From: Asaia bogorensis
GTDB lineage: Bacteria > Pseudomonadota > Alphaproteobacteria > Acetobacterales > Acetobacteraceae
Length of the DNA stretch: 17,927 nt
NCBI GenBank assembly: GCA_945871455.1
Contig: CAMBXJ010000027.1
Coordinates: forward strand, 1-17,927
Reading direction: 5' to 3'
The notes beneath the pieces were generated by a model, which was not told the origin of the DNA, made no database searches, and saw only the letters and a program-made list of their open reading frames with translations. Positions 7,639 to 15,567 of the stretch are shown here, piece after piece. The stretch's first letter is position 1, and every line of letters begins with the position of its first letter. Both the position numbers and the translations under genes were made by a program.

Positions 7639-8232
7639 ATGCGCGCGACCACATATCATTCCCCACGCAGGGTCGGCCCGAAATGGGTTGGATTTCTGGC
7701 TATCGGCCTCGTTGCCTCCACCGCGGGGTGCGACACCAGCAAGATGGCCCGTACCTTCGGCCTGACCCGGGACGCGCCGGACGAATTCACCGTTACGACC
7801 CAGGCCCCGCTGTCCATGCCCCCGGATTTCAACCTGCGCCCGCCGCGCCCGGGGGCGGTCCGGCCGCAGCAGCAGTCCGAACGCACGCAGGCCGAGGAAG
7901 CCCTGGTGCCGCAATTGGCCCTCGGTGCGCCGCGCGGAACGCCGAGCGCGGGTCAGAGCGCCTTGTTGCAGGAGTCTGGCCCGACCGCGCCCGCCGATGT
8001 GCGCCGGCGTGTCGACCAGGACGCTCGGCTGGAACAAGCGAGCGAAAGCTTTCTCGACAAGGTGCTGTATTGGCGCAAGCCAGATACGCAGAACGTGATG
8101 GTGGACCCAGGCAAGGAGAGCCAGCGTCTGCGTCAGAACGCGGCCCTGGGTCAGCCGACGGACGCGGGTGTCACACCGGTCATTCAACCCCGCAAGCGCG
8201 GATGGTTCCAGTCCCTGTTCAGCTTCGACTGA
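7639..8232 (+). CDS. BamF-like (DUF3035) outer-membrane assembly lipoprotein
   Basis: A 197-residue predicted lipoprotein. The signal peptide runs from MRATTYHSPRR through a short hydrophobic stretch to a lipobox ending ASTAGC, giving lipidated C31. The signature LTRDAPDEFTVTTQAPLSMP (42-61) with PPDFNLRPPRPG just after matches the DUF3035 family, assigned as a beta-barrel assembly machine subunit (BamF) in alphaproteobacteria. The remaining sequence is low-complexity and charged, ending GWFQSLFSFD. It should sit on the periplasmic face of the outer membrane. The ATG at 7639 has AAGGA six bases upstream. It is a single gene that converges on the DMT transporter with only eight bases between the stops. 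Confidence 0.85.
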   Translation: MRATTYHSPRRVGPKWVGFLAIGLVASTAGCDTSKMARTFGLTRDAPDEFTVTTQAPLSMPPDFNLRPPRPGAVRPQQQSERTQAEEALVPQLALGAPRGTPSAGQSALLQESGPTAPADVRRRVDQDARLEQASESFLDKVLYWRKPDTQNVMVDPGKESQRLRQNAALGQPTDAGVTPVIQPRKRGWFQSLFSFD

Positions 8233-8240
8233 TCGGGGCG

Positions 8241-9179
8241 TCATTCGCCGGCGGTACGCACCCGCTCTCGGTGCAGGTTGTATAGGCCCGCGCCCGCGAT
8301 GATGACCGCGCCGGCCAGGGTCAGCCATGACGGCACTTCGTTGAACACGATATAGCCGGCCAGACCGCCCCACAGCAGCATGGTGTATTCGTAGGGGGCC
8401 AGGGCCGAGACCGGCGCCAGCCCATAGGCCTGCGTGTAGACGCAATGGGCCAGGCCGCTGGAAATACCGAGGAAAACCAGCAGTATCCAGCCCAACGCGT
8501 CGGTTTCCGAGGTCGGTGGGAACAGGCCAAGCAGCAGGATGCCAGACGCGATATGCGACACCAGCAGCCAGAAGGCCTGGCATTCCGGAGTCTCGGTCAC
8601 GGAAAGCTGGCGCGTCATGATGCGGGTGACCGACATCGCGACGATCCCCACCATCAGCAGCAGCACCATCGGCGTCCAGAGGTCGCCCCCCGGTTGCAGC
8701 ATGACCAGCACGCCCATGAATCCCACCACGGTCGAAAGCGCGCGTCGCCAGCGGATACGTTCCCCCAGCATCGGGATCGCCAGCAGAGTCATGATCAGGG
8801 GCGCCGTGAACCCGACGACATAGGTGTCGATCAGGGTCATCTCCATCCAGGCGATGTACCAGATGATGGACACCGCCGAGGACATCGCGCTTCGTACCAT
8901 CACCAGTTGCCACCGCACCGGGATCAGGCGCCGCCACCCGGCGAAGCCCCCGCCGGCCATCGCGATGGCGCCGACCGTGATCGTCCCGAACACCCCGCGC
9001 CACACCATCGCCAGCGCCACCCCCACGCTCGGCAGCACCCACTTGGCGGCGGTATCGCCCAAGGTCCAGATCACGTAGGCCAGTGCGGCGAGTCCGATAC
9101 CGCGCACGGTGTCAGCGGCATTGTCGGTCAACGCGCGCCGGACCGGGCTCGTCTTCGTGGAAACAGACGAGCGGCGCAT
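8241..9179 (-). CDS. EamA/DMT-family transporter
   Basis: A 312-residue inner-membrane protein with about ten hydrophobic segments in two EamA repeats: the first begins GIGLAALAYVIWTLGDTAAKW, and the second ends LAGAVIIAGAGLYNLHRER. Family-like features are the GERIRWRR loop between halves and VSALAPYEYTMLLWGGLAGY before the final segments. Members export or import metabolites such as amino acids or nucleotides; the substrate cannot be read. I place the start at ATG 9179 (MRRSSVSTKTSP), preceded by AAGGG at seven bases, rather than the longer frame to 9260. It is transcribed away from the methyltransferase operon, so the 9180-9382 interval is a divergent control region. Confidence 0.88.
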   Translation of the reverse strand: MRRSSVSTKTSPVRRALTDNAADTVRGIGLAALAYVIWTLGDTAAKWVLPSVGVALAMVWRGVFGTITVGAIAMAGGGFAGWRRLIPVRWQLVMVRSAMSSAVSIIWYIAWMEMTLIDTYVVGFTAPLIMTLLAIPMLGERIRWRRALSTVVGFMGVLVMLQPGGDLWTPMVLLLMVGIVAMSVTRIMTRQLSVTETPECQAFWLLVSHIASGILLLGLFPPTSETDALGWILLVFLGISSGLAHCVYTQAYGLAPVSALAPYEYTMLLWGGLAGYIVFNEVPSWLTLAGAVIIAGAGLYNLHRERVRTAGE

Positions 9180-9297
9180 GTTGTGCCCTTTTTCGCCCAA
9201 TGGCTGGATGAATCCTCGGACGCTGTCGTAGAGCGAGAGGACGTTGCGGGCCAGAGGCATTCGTCACAACCGTCTTGGTCCGTCAATCGCCGATTCA

Positions 9298-9309
9298 GGC
9301 AAAATTGCC
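9298..9309. promoter_or_regulatory. Small inverted repeat in the divergent DMT/methyltransferase region
   Basis: GGCAA-AA-TTGCC is a perfect short palindrome in the control region between two divergent genes and could be an operator. There is no second copy nearby, and its length allows chance. Confidence 0.3.
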
Positions 9310-9310
9310 C

Positions 9311-9347
9311 GATCACGGCCTTGCGGCTGACGCAATCGGCCGTCATC
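9311..9347 (+). promoter_or_regulatory. Leader hairpin directly upstream of a strong Shine-Dalgarno
   Basis: The arms are GAT, ACGGCC and TTGCG on the left, and CGCAA, GGCCGT and ATC on the right, with a five-base GCTGA loop, one C/C mismatch and a TC bulge. That is 14 paired bases, and the stem ends at the base before GAAGGAG (9348-9354). A stem so close to a ribosome site may control translation. As DNA it could equally be a binding site for a dimeric repressor. Confidence 0.55.
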
Positions 9348-9382
9348 GAAGGAGCCATGATGAAGGAATGCCGCGGGGCCAG

Positions 9383-10096
9383 ATGGAAGACGCCGAATAC
9401 ACGCACATGGATGCCGCCGAGGACGGGATGTGGTGGTACCGCGCCCTGCATCAGCGTCTGCTGGACGCCTTGCGCGACGTGCACGGCCGGGTGCTCGATG
9501 CCGGTTGTGGCACCGGCGGTTTTCTCGCGCGACTGCATGCCAGCCGACCGGATCTGAACCTGGCCGGGTTGGAGTGGTCGCCGATTGCCGCGCCACGGGC
9601 ACAGCGAAAGTCGGGGGTGTCGGTCGCCCGCGGCAGCGCCAACATGCTGCCGTTCGCCGACGGCAGTTTCGACGCCGCGATCCTGGCCGATGTGCTGTGT
9701 CATGGCGCGGTCGATCCGGACCTGGCCCTGGCCGAGATGCGTCGCGTGCTGCGGCCCGGAGGTCGGTTGATCGTCAATATGCCGGCCTATGCCTGGCTGA
9801 TGTCGGCTCATGATGTCCGCGTTCACAATGCACGCCGCCAGAACGCCGGCCAAACCGCCGCGATGCTCCGACAGGCCGGATTTTCCGCCCGCCATATCCG
9901 GTATTGGAACAGCCTGCCGCTGCCGATGATGATCGTGCAGCGCAAATTGCGAAGCGCTGCCCACGCAGCCTCCGACGTCGCCCCGTTTCCGCCATGGTTG
10001 GACACGCTTTTCCATGGCATGACACAATTCGAACGACGCCTGCCCTTCGCCATCCCCGCGGGCGGATCGGTCCTGGCGATCGCGGAGAGACCATGA
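9383..10096 (+). CDS. Class I SAM-dependent methyltransferase
   Basis: A 237-residue Rossmann-fold methyltransferase. Motif I is VLDAGCGTGGFLARL (38-52), an acidic motif II residue is in LAGLEWSP (60-67), motif III-like SANMLPFADGSFDAAILADV spans 85-104, and RRVLRPGGRLIVNMP lies at 120-134. The final part is less conserved. I prefer ATG 9383 (MEDAEYTHMDAAEDGMWWY) because the conserved WWYRALH follows closely, but ATG 9368 is possible. The best Shine-Dalgarno nearby serves an out-of-frame ATG at 9357. The stop overlaps the next start as ATGA, so it is translationally coupled to the ArnC-type glycosyltransferase. It may methylate the sugar or lipid of that module; the acceptor is unknown. Confidence 0.85.
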   Translation: MEDAEYTHMDAAEDGMWWYRALHQRLLDALRDVHGRVLDAGCGTGGFLARLHASRPDLNLAGLEWSPIAAPRAQRKSGVSVARGSANMLPFADGSFDAAILADVLCHGAVDPDLALAEMRRVLRPGGRLIVNMPAYAWLMSAHDVRVHNARRQNAGQTAAMLRQAGFSARHIRYWNSLPLPMMIVQRKLRSAAHAASDVAPFPPWLDTLFHGMTQFERRLPFAIPAGGSVLAIAERP

Positions 10097-11106
10097 ACGA
10101 CATGTCGAGTGTCACCCACCAAGTCTTGCCTGAGGCCCGGTTCCGCTCTGGCGAAACCGGCATCGGCCTGTCCATCGTCGTGCCCGTCTATCGCGGCGCG
10201 AATACGGTCGCACTTCTGGTGGAGGCGTTGTCGGCGCTGCGTCCGGAAGGGGGCCTGGAAATCATCCTGGTCAACGACGGCAGCCCGGACAATTCCGCGG
10301 AGGTGTGCCAGGCGCTGGTGGAAACCGCGAGCGTGCCGCTGACCTATATCGAGCACGCCCGGAACTATGGCGAGCATAACGCGGTGATGACCGGGTTGCG
10401 GCATGCGCGCGGCGACTATGTCATCACCATGGATGACGATCTGCAAAACCCGCCAGAGGAAGTGATAACTCTCTATGACCATGCTCGGCAGGGTCATTGG
10501 GATGTGGTCTATACCCGCTACGCCGTGAAGCAGCACGCCGGTTGGCGCAATCTGGGGAGCTATTTTGCCAATCGGGTCGCTGACCGATTGTTGGATAAGC
10601 CGCGTGGTCTCTATTTGTCATCATTTCGTTGCATGTCGGCACTGGTAGTCCGGTCGGTGACCCGCTACAGCGGCCCGTATCCCTATATCGACGGGTTGAT
10701 CATGCAGGTAACCCAACGGATCGACAGTATTCAGGTGCGACATCTGCCGCGCGTGGAGGGGCGGTCGAACTACACGATGCGCCGTCTGGTGCGGCTGTGG
10801 CTTAATCTCGCGACCAGTTTCTCCCTGGCGCCACTGCGGCTCGCGACCTTCGCCGGCGCGGCGATGGCCACGGCCGGCGCCCTCGGTGCGGTGTTGACGA
10901 TCGCCGAGGCGCTCATGCGCCATGATACGCCATCCGGCTGGGCGTCCATCATGGTGGTGATCCTGCTGGTTTCGGGCGTGCAGTCCATGATCCTGGGCAT
11001 CCTGGGCGAGTATGTCGGTCGCACGTTCCTGTCGGCCAACGGCAAGCCGCAAGGCACCGTGCGAACGGTCGAACGCAATGGCGCGGCTGAACGGATCCCC
11101 GCGTGA
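10093..11106 (+). CDS. GT2 polyprenyl-phosphate glycosyltransferase (ArnC/GtrB/DPM1 type)
   Basis: A 337-residue inner-membrane enzyme that transfers a nucleotide sugar to undecaprenyl phosphate. The GT-A domain shows LSIVVPVYRGANTV (26-39), IILVNDGSPDNS (57-68), and the metal-binding DDD at 114-116 in MDDDLQNPPEE. The polyprenyl-type blocks RNLGSYFANRVADRLLDKPR and DGLIMQV follow. Two hydrophobic segments (about 250-272 and 285-309) close the protein, as in ArnC and GtrB. ATG 10093 overlaps the preceding stop (ATGA), and its own stop overlaps the following GTG start (GTGA). The sugar donor cannot be determined; arabinose-type, glucose and mannose are all possible in this family. Confidence 0.9.
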   Translation: MNDMSSVTHQVLPEARFRSGETGIGLSIVVPVYRGANTVALLVEALSALRPEGGLEIILVNDGSPDNSAEVCQALVETASVPLTYIEHARNYGEHNAVMTGLRHARGDYVITMDDDLQNPPEEVITLYDHARQGHWDVVYTRYAVKQHAGWRNLGSYFANRVADRLLDKPRGLYLSSFRCMSALVVRSVTRYSGPYPYIDGLIMQVTQRIDSIQVRHLPRVEGRSNYTMRRLVRLWLNLATSFSLAPLRLATFAGAAMATAGALGAVLTIAEALMRHDTPSGWASIMVVILLVSGVQSMILGILGEYVGRTFLSANGKPQGTVRTVERNGAAERIPA

Positions 11107-11435
11107 GTCTGTATTGGGGCGCGCTGCTGGTGGCGATCGTCACCAGCATGCTGGCGCAGGCTCTGCTGAAGGCCGGGGCATCCGCGTCGAGTTTCATAGC
11201 CCAACTGCTGGAAGTGCGGAGTATTGTCGGGCTGATCCTGTACGGCGCGGCCGCCTTGCTATACATGGTGGCGCTGCGCCGGATTCCGGTTTCGGTTGCG
11301 TTGCCGTCCACGGCGATCTCGTATGTCGCCGCGGCGATCATCGGCCATTATGTTTTTCACGAGACGGTCGGTTTGGCGCAGATTGGCGGAATAGGTCTGA
11401 TTTGCGCGGGTGTGGTGCTGTTGGCATTTGGTTGA
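11103..11435 (+). CDS. ArnE-like small multidrug-resistance-family flippase subunit
   Basis: A 110-residue, four-helix membrane protein: segments at about 1-25, 40-61, 64-87 and 91-110. The helix-2/3 turn RRIPVSVALPSTAISYV resembles the SMR/ArnE family. ArnE and ArnF flip lipid-linked sugars across the inner membrane. The GTG start at 11103 overlaps the glycosyltransferase stop (GTGA). In the Arn pathway two such subunits work together; only one is seen here, so it may form a homodimer. Next to an ArnC-type enzyme, a flippase role is better supported than drug export. Confidence 0.85.
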   Translation: MSLYWGALLVAIVTSMLAQALLKAGASASSFIAQLLEVRSIVGLILYGAAALLYMVALRRIPVSVALPSTAISYVAAAIIGHYVFHETVGLAQIGGIGLICAGVVLLAFG

Positions 11436-11791
11436 ATATCTGGCTGGTCCGGGGCGCTTCCTGGGTAGTCCGGGACTCGGAGCCGACCGCGACCGCCCGC
11501 ATCTCTCGAAGACTGGACCATAAGCCGCCGGTGGAGAGCGCCTCCGGGCTGACTTGTGTCGCATACCCGCAACAGCGAGCGCCATCAGCTTAGCTACTCT
11601 TGCAAGGGCCGCCGGGTCAGGCCGGCACAGGACGCAATGACGGCTCTGGCGTCCCGATGAGGATAGTTGGTCGGCATGAATCCGCTTTTCATCGCCCCGT
11701 TTTCGACGGTCGACGTGCGATTTTGGTGATTGGGGCGGGGGCCATCGGGATGATGCGGGGGACTACGGGCATGACAATCGGCTGAATGTTT

Positions 11792-11836
11792 GCTTTTTGT
11801 TCTAGATCGCGGCGATGCCGATGGCAAGCAAAAAGC
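11792..11836. repeat. Inverted repeat with AT-rich arms
   Basis: GCTTTTTG (11792-11799) and CAAAAAGC (11829-11836) can pair over a 29-base loop that itself contains ATCG-CGG-CGAT. This could be part of a small RNA or a bidirectional terminator between the convergent genes. The evidence is only the symmetry. Confidence 0.35.
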
Positions 11837-12305
11837 GACGTTCGACGGCAAGATGCGGGGTCCTGGGGTAAAAACCCGCGATTCTCCGGTGTTTTGCCTG
11901 GATATTGGGCGAGGGTTAACAAAAACGCGGAATGGTTAATTTGATGCAACATTGGCCAGTGGCGCTTTTAGCCGGGGTTCACATCGAGGTTTTGGATTGC
12001 GCTGTATGTATATGGTATCCCGTAATTTTTTCGAGTTCTTAAGATTCTACTTTAAATGTGAAATTTTTGTAATTCGTTTCGAACAGGCGCGGATAAGGTG
12101 GGTTTTCGTTGCGATTCCATGCGGGAACCGGGGGGTATCGTTCCGGATCCATGCGGTTAACCCCGCCATTCACAATTGCACTCGAATTGGGCAATTGACC
12201 GCCTTCGCGCCGACTCGGGCGTTGCGGCGTTGCGAGGGCCGGTACGACAGGCGGACGGATCGGCGCGTTCTTCGCCATTCCCGGACCATGTGCTGACCGC
12301 CCGCC

Positions 12306-12322
12306 GGGTGCTTTTGGCACCC
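12306..12322 (-). terminator. Candidate terminator hairpin of the GFA gene
   Basis: GGGTGC-(5 nt)-GCACCC starts at the base after the GFA stop codon on the minus strand. The stem is six GC-rich pairs. No U-run follows, so an intrinsic terminator is only partly supported. Confidence 0.4.
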
Positions 12323-12721
12323 TCATTCGGGAAATCGATCGTACCCCGGCATCTCGTGCAAACGCTCGACCCAGCCCAGCCGTTCGGCCATCTGGATCTG
12401 CACGGTAGGTGGCAGCGCGTCGGGATCGTCAAGTGTCGACGCCTGGACCTCGACAATGCCCGGCAGGATTTTCTCGTTGCGGTAAAATAGCCCAGTGCCG
12501 CACGTGCCGCAGAAGCTGCGGATCGCCGTACCAGAAGAGTTGAACGTCTTCGGTGTGCCCTTTGTCAGCGCCAGCGCGGTTTCGGGAAAGCCCGCCCATA
12601 CCACCATCGGCGCGCCCGCGTTTCGGCGGCAATCCGCGCAGTGGCAGACGGACACATCGTTCGGTCGTCCCTCCAGTTGGTAGTGAATCGCGCCGCAATG
12701 GCAACGTCCGGTATGGGCCAT
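12323..12721 (-). CDS. GFA/CENP-V-domain zinc-binding protein
   Basis: A 132-residue GFA-family protein. The zinc ligands are visible: C7 and C9 in GRCHCG, C26, C28 and C31 in VCHCADCRR, and C71 and C74 in SFCGTCGTGLFYR. Some family members speed addition of glutathione to formaldehyde; most, including probably this one, have no defined substrate. It is cytoplasmic. The start is ATG 12721, directly after the conserved MAHTGRCHCGAIHY onset. A GNAT gene lies 92 bases upstream on the same strand and may share a transcript. Confidence 0.88.
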   Translation of the reverse strand: MAHTGRCHCGAIHYQLEGRPNDVSVCHCADCRRNAGAPMVVWAGFPETALALTKGTPKTFNSSGTAIRSFCGTCGTGLFYRNEKILPGIVEVQASTLDDPDALPPTVQIQMAERLGWVERLHEMPGYDRFPE

Positions 12722-12813
12722 AGTACCACGCCTCGGTTGATATCCGCGACCACCGGGTCAACACGCCCTGTCGCGGAACAGCGGCCGCTTCGGCCGCGGC
12801 ATAACGCCAAAAG

Positions 12814-13392
12814 TCAGCGGGGTCGGCGCAACATGGGGTAGACCGGCGGATGTCCGCCGATCTCGATAGACCCCAGAAGCTCGAAACCGAACCGCTCGTA
12901 GAATGGGATATTCCGCGGGTGCGTCGAGTCGAGATAGGCCGGCATGCGGTCGCGGTCACACGCTATCAGTCCATATGACATCAGGTCGGTGCCGAGGCCT
13001 CGCCCCTGCGTGAACGGGTCGATTCCGATGAGCGGCAAGAACCAGTGCGGCTCCTTGGGGTGGTGGTTCTTCATCGCCGCGTAGACGTCAAACAGCTCGG
13101 GCTTGGCGATGTCATCGACGCTGCGTTCGAGCAACTGTCCGATTGCTTCGTCGTCCGGGCGCACATCCGGCGGAATCCAAAGTGCGGCACCCATACATCC
13201 TTCAACGAAGTGGGCACCACCATGATCAAATGCGCGGCCACCATACAGCTCAACGAACTCCGGAAAGAACCTCAGATACTGCGCCGGGTTGGGATAAAGC
13301 CTGCGGCACGCCGGATCGTCAGCGAAGGCAAGTGTCAGGACGCTGACAATTCCCGCACGGTCCGTGCTTGCTGCGACATCTACTTGCGGCAT
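12814..13392 (-). CDS. GNAT-family N-acetyltransferase
   Basis: A 192-residue acetyltransferase. The acetyl-CoA loop is QGRGLGTDLM (129-138) after LPLIGIDPFT, and the C-terminal STHPRNIPFYERFGFE (156-171) is characteristic of the family. The N-terminal part contains DDPACRRLYPNP, typical of a large uncharacterised GNAT subgroup. The start at 13392 (MPQVDVAAS) has AGGAAG seven bases before it; ATG 13461 also has a GAGG and would add 23 residues, so the start is uncertain. The acceptor is unknown. Confidence 0.85.
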   Translation of the reverse strand: MPQVDVAASTDRAGIVSVLTLAFADDPACRRLYPNPAQYLRFFPEFVELYGGRAFDHGGAHFVEGCMGAALWIPPDVRPDDEAIGQLLERSVDDIAKPELFDVYAAMKNHHPKEPHWFLPLIGIDPFTQGRGLGTDLMSYGLIACDRDRMPAYLDSTHPRNIPFYERFGFELLGSIEIGGHPPVYPMLRRPR

Positions 13393-13550
13393 GGGCTGTC
13401 TTCCTATTGGTGTCAGGGGACCCGGCCAGGCCCGGATGTGCGGAGAAATTTCGTGCCGCATGACAGGACCTCGTCAGGCCACGCGCCGACTGACTTCGAG
13501 AACCGCATTACGGTCATCATGGTGTCTCGTATCGCCGGAAGTAAACCCGC

Positions 13551-14138
13551 CTACCCGGTCTCATCCACTCCGACGCCATGCCTTGCTCGGCCTCGCTGGC
13601 TCATCCGGTTGATATCGCCTGGCCAGAAGGGTGCGTCGAACCCGGCGGTCAGGCGTTCGATCAGCCATTGATCGCCGACCTTGCGATAGCGGGTCCTGTA
13701 AAAGCCAGTGGTCTCTAGCTTGGCTTCGCGCCCGTCCGAGCTCATCAGCAGCAAATAGCTGTACGTCGTGGCAAGATTAGCGCTCTGCTCTTCGACAATT
13801 GTGTTCAGGATCATATGGCGGCGCTGGTCATGCTGGTGCGGCCAGAATTCCGCCAGCCATTTGATGATCCTTTCGCGCCCTTTGAAGGGGCCGATCGGCA
13901 CCTGACCGAGCACATCGCCTTCCCAGATGCCATCCTCGGTAAAGCAGGCGGCGAGCAGATCAGTGCGGCGCTCGTCATAGCCCCAGCAATAACGGCTGAT
14001 CCGTTCGGAAAAGAGCATCCGGTCATAGGCAGCCTGGGGATTGGCAAGCGGGATCGCTTCGCCGAGGTTGAGCAGCCCCACACGATGTCCCCAGGCGGGC
14101 AGGGGCAGGGGCGGGGCTTGGCCGGTCGTATCGCTCAT
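13551..14138 (-). CDS. SnoaL/NTF2-like fold protein
   Basis: A 195-residue protein with an NTF2-like core from about residue 40 to 168: RISRYCWGYDERRTDLLAAC, FTEDGIWEG, GPFKGRERIIKWLAEFWP, HMILNTIVEE, TTGFYRTRYRKVGDQWLIE. The fold is a cone-shaped pocket used by polyketide cyclases, dehydratases and dioxygenase small subunits. ATG 14138 follows GAGG at five bases, and the longer frame to 14273 looks non-coding. The C-terminal tail after DINRMSQRGR is variable. The substrate is unknown; position after the GNAT and GFA genes tells little. Confidence 0.8.
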   Translation of the reverse strand: MSDTTGQAPPLPLPAWGHRVGLLNLGEAIPLANPQAAYDRMLFSERISRYCWGYDERRTDLLAACFTEDGIWEGDVLGQVPIGPFKGRERIIKWLAEFWPHQHDQRRHMILNTIVEEQSANLATTYSYLLLMSSDGREAKLETTGFYRTRYRKVGDQWLIERLTAGFDAPFWPGDINRMSQRGRARHGVGVDETG

Positions 14139-14539
14139 GACATCCTCGCGTTGTCGTGCCGGAGGGCCGGGCTTGCGGTCTTTTCCCGGGTCCGTGGCCA
14201 CTCTCCCAGTGTCGGCATCGCCGCCGACTGTGCCGGTACCCGAGCAAATCCGCAGGCTCGGTTCCCTGTACACAGAACAACAGCATTGAGAGGAACTTGC
14301 AAATCCCCACCGACAGCCCGAATTCTTCCCTCAATCGGGGGCCAGGGTCATCGCACTTCAAAAAGCCGCCAATCATTGACGGAGATCTGTATCGCTCCAT
14401 CCGGCCCGTTTGAAATTTCGGCTCCGGGGGAAGCCGTTCTGGCGCCCGTCCGGTTCCAACCGCCCCGAAACCGCTACGAGACTCTTTTTGTCATCGCGCG
14501 AACCACGCGCTGCAACGAACCGCTCCGTGTGATGATGCC
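14139..14539. other. 401-bp intergenic region without a recognised gene
   Basis: It lies between two minus-strand genes, the transglycosylase (stop at 14540) and the SnoaL-like gene (start at 14138), so it should carry the latter's promoter. A six-base stem CCGAGC / GCTCGG lies around 14229-14253. I saw no coding frame with family features and no RNA. Confidence 0.45.
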
Positions 14540-15259
14540 CTACCGCCGAGCGGTCGGAATAGGGCGGGGGTCCGGGCTGGGTTGCGAGGGTGTCATCTGC
14601 GCGGTGAAGGCGCCATAGACCCGGCCTGTGCCGGCAAAAGCACCATAGACCTGCTGCGACTTGGCAAAAGACCCGTAGGTGACCGGGGTCGTGGGCGGAA
14701 CCAGGCCACCGGGTTGTTGCCAGCGCGCCAGCACCAACGCGCGATAGGCTGCCCCCCGTACTGGGGTTTCGGAGTGGTAGGAGCCGATGGCCCGCATCCA
14801 GTCCCCGCTGCTCGCATACAGGGAATTCAGGAACCGAGCGGCATAGGCGGCATTGCTGTGCGGCTCGAACGCCTCATCCAGGCTGTTGAAGGCGTTGGGG
14901 TGGTAATACAGGTTGACCTGCATGCAGCCGATATCGATGGACCGGACGCCGCGTGCCTGCAGCACCCGCACGGCGCCGATCGCATCCGCCTTGCTCGCGA
15001 AGAACTGCCCCGCCCCCTCGGCATTGATGGTCCAGGGCCAGGGGCGGACAAATCCCTTTTCCGCGTCGAAGCGCCCGCTTTCGGTGATCGCGATCGCGGC
15101 CAAAAGCCGAGCGGGGAGGCGCGCGGATTGTTCGGCGGCGGCGATGGCGGCTTCGCATAGGGCCGGGGGCGACGGGCGTGATTGGGCCCGCACCGTCAAC
15201 GGCACGGCCAGCAGCATCCCAAGCAAGACGATCCCAGGCAGGACAACTGATTTGCGCAT
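14540..15259 (-). CDS. Secreted lytic transglycosylase (SLT-fold)
   Basis: A 239-residue periplasmic enzyme that cleaves peptidoglycan glycan strands. The signal peptide is residues 1-26, from MRKSVVLPGIVLLG to VRAQS. The catalytic acid is E60 in AIAITESGRF; the SLT block continues with INAEGAGQFFASK and DIGCMQVNLYYHP (109-121), and GSYHSETP near 159. C35 and C112 might form a disulfide. After the enzyme domain come three short repeats of the type YGSFA/YGAFA/YGAFT (196-219) and a Pro-rich tail. ATG 15259 has GGGAG close upstream, and earlier in-frame starts would spoil the signal peptide. Such enzymes often serve secretion or flagellar machines, but none is next to it here. Confidence 0.88.
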   Translation of the reverse strand: MRKSVVLPGIVLLGMLLAVPLTVRAQSRPSPPALCEAAIAAAEQSARLPARLLAAIAITESGRFDAEKGFVRPWPWTINAEGAGQFFASKADAIGAVRVLQARGVRSIDIGCMQVNLYYHPNAFNSLDEAFEPHSNAAYAARFLNSLYASSGDWMRAIGSYHSETPVRGAAYRALVLARWQQPGGLVPPTTPVTYGSFAKSQQVYGAFAGTGRVYGAFTAQMTPSQPSPDPRPIPTARR

Positions 15260-15567
15260 TGGCTCCCTTGGCAACAATTCTGGCATACGGCCTCCGTCAG
15301 ATCGACGAGGCCGAACCATCGACCCGGTCGCATCTTCCAAGCCGGATGATCCATGGCGGCATGACTGGGGCCATATTAAGACGGAAAACGCTAACCAATT
15401 CTTTCAGGGGCGGTTCGGACACATAGGGTGCCTGCCCAAGTGGCTGCTGTGACGCGGCTGCCAGGCTCGGCCCCCCAAGCGATGCGCGGTCACCAATGAA
15501 GGACCGCGGCGCATCAGACGCCCGCGGTAGCCCTTTGAAAATCAGAATGATATTTCCGAAGAGGCAC
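15260..15567. other. 308-bp region between egtD and the transglycosylase gene
   Basis: This stretch lies downstream of egtD and upstream of the transglycosylase gene, so it should contain its promoter. On the minus strand a TAATAT at 15378-15373 in a locally AT-richer patch is a candidate -10, without a good -35. A GC-rich hairpin at 15503-15528 is listed separately. No gene was seen. Confidence 0.4.
15503..15528 (-). terminator. Candidate terminator hairpin after egtD
   Basis: ACCGCGG and CCGCGGT form a perfect seven-base stem over a 12-base spacer, 40 bases past the egtD stop. The lack of a following U-run makes this tentative. It could also be a binding site. Confidence 0.35.

Larger units (their letters stand above)
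11436..12322. other. 887-bp gene-poor region between convergent genes with an AT-rich core
   Basis: It lies between the plus-strand flippase gene and the minus-strand GFA gene. I see no convincing gene; open frames here have no family features. The stretch from about 11880 to 12110 is much richer in A and T than the window as a whole, with runs around 12025-12075. A 42-codon plus-strand frame at 11657-11785 is glycine-rich and unconvincing. The region may hold an RNA, a decayed insert or only spacer DNA. Confidence 0.5.

Noticed and set aside
5094..7652. 852-codon minus-strand open frame
   Set aside because: It is antisense to the monooxygenase and OsmC genes, is rich in Arg, Gly, His and Pro, has no family features, and arises from high G+C.
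11657..11785. 42-aa plus-strand ORF with GAGAIG
   Set aside because: The Gly motif is part of low-complexity sequence, there is no good ribosome site, and no longer fold follows.
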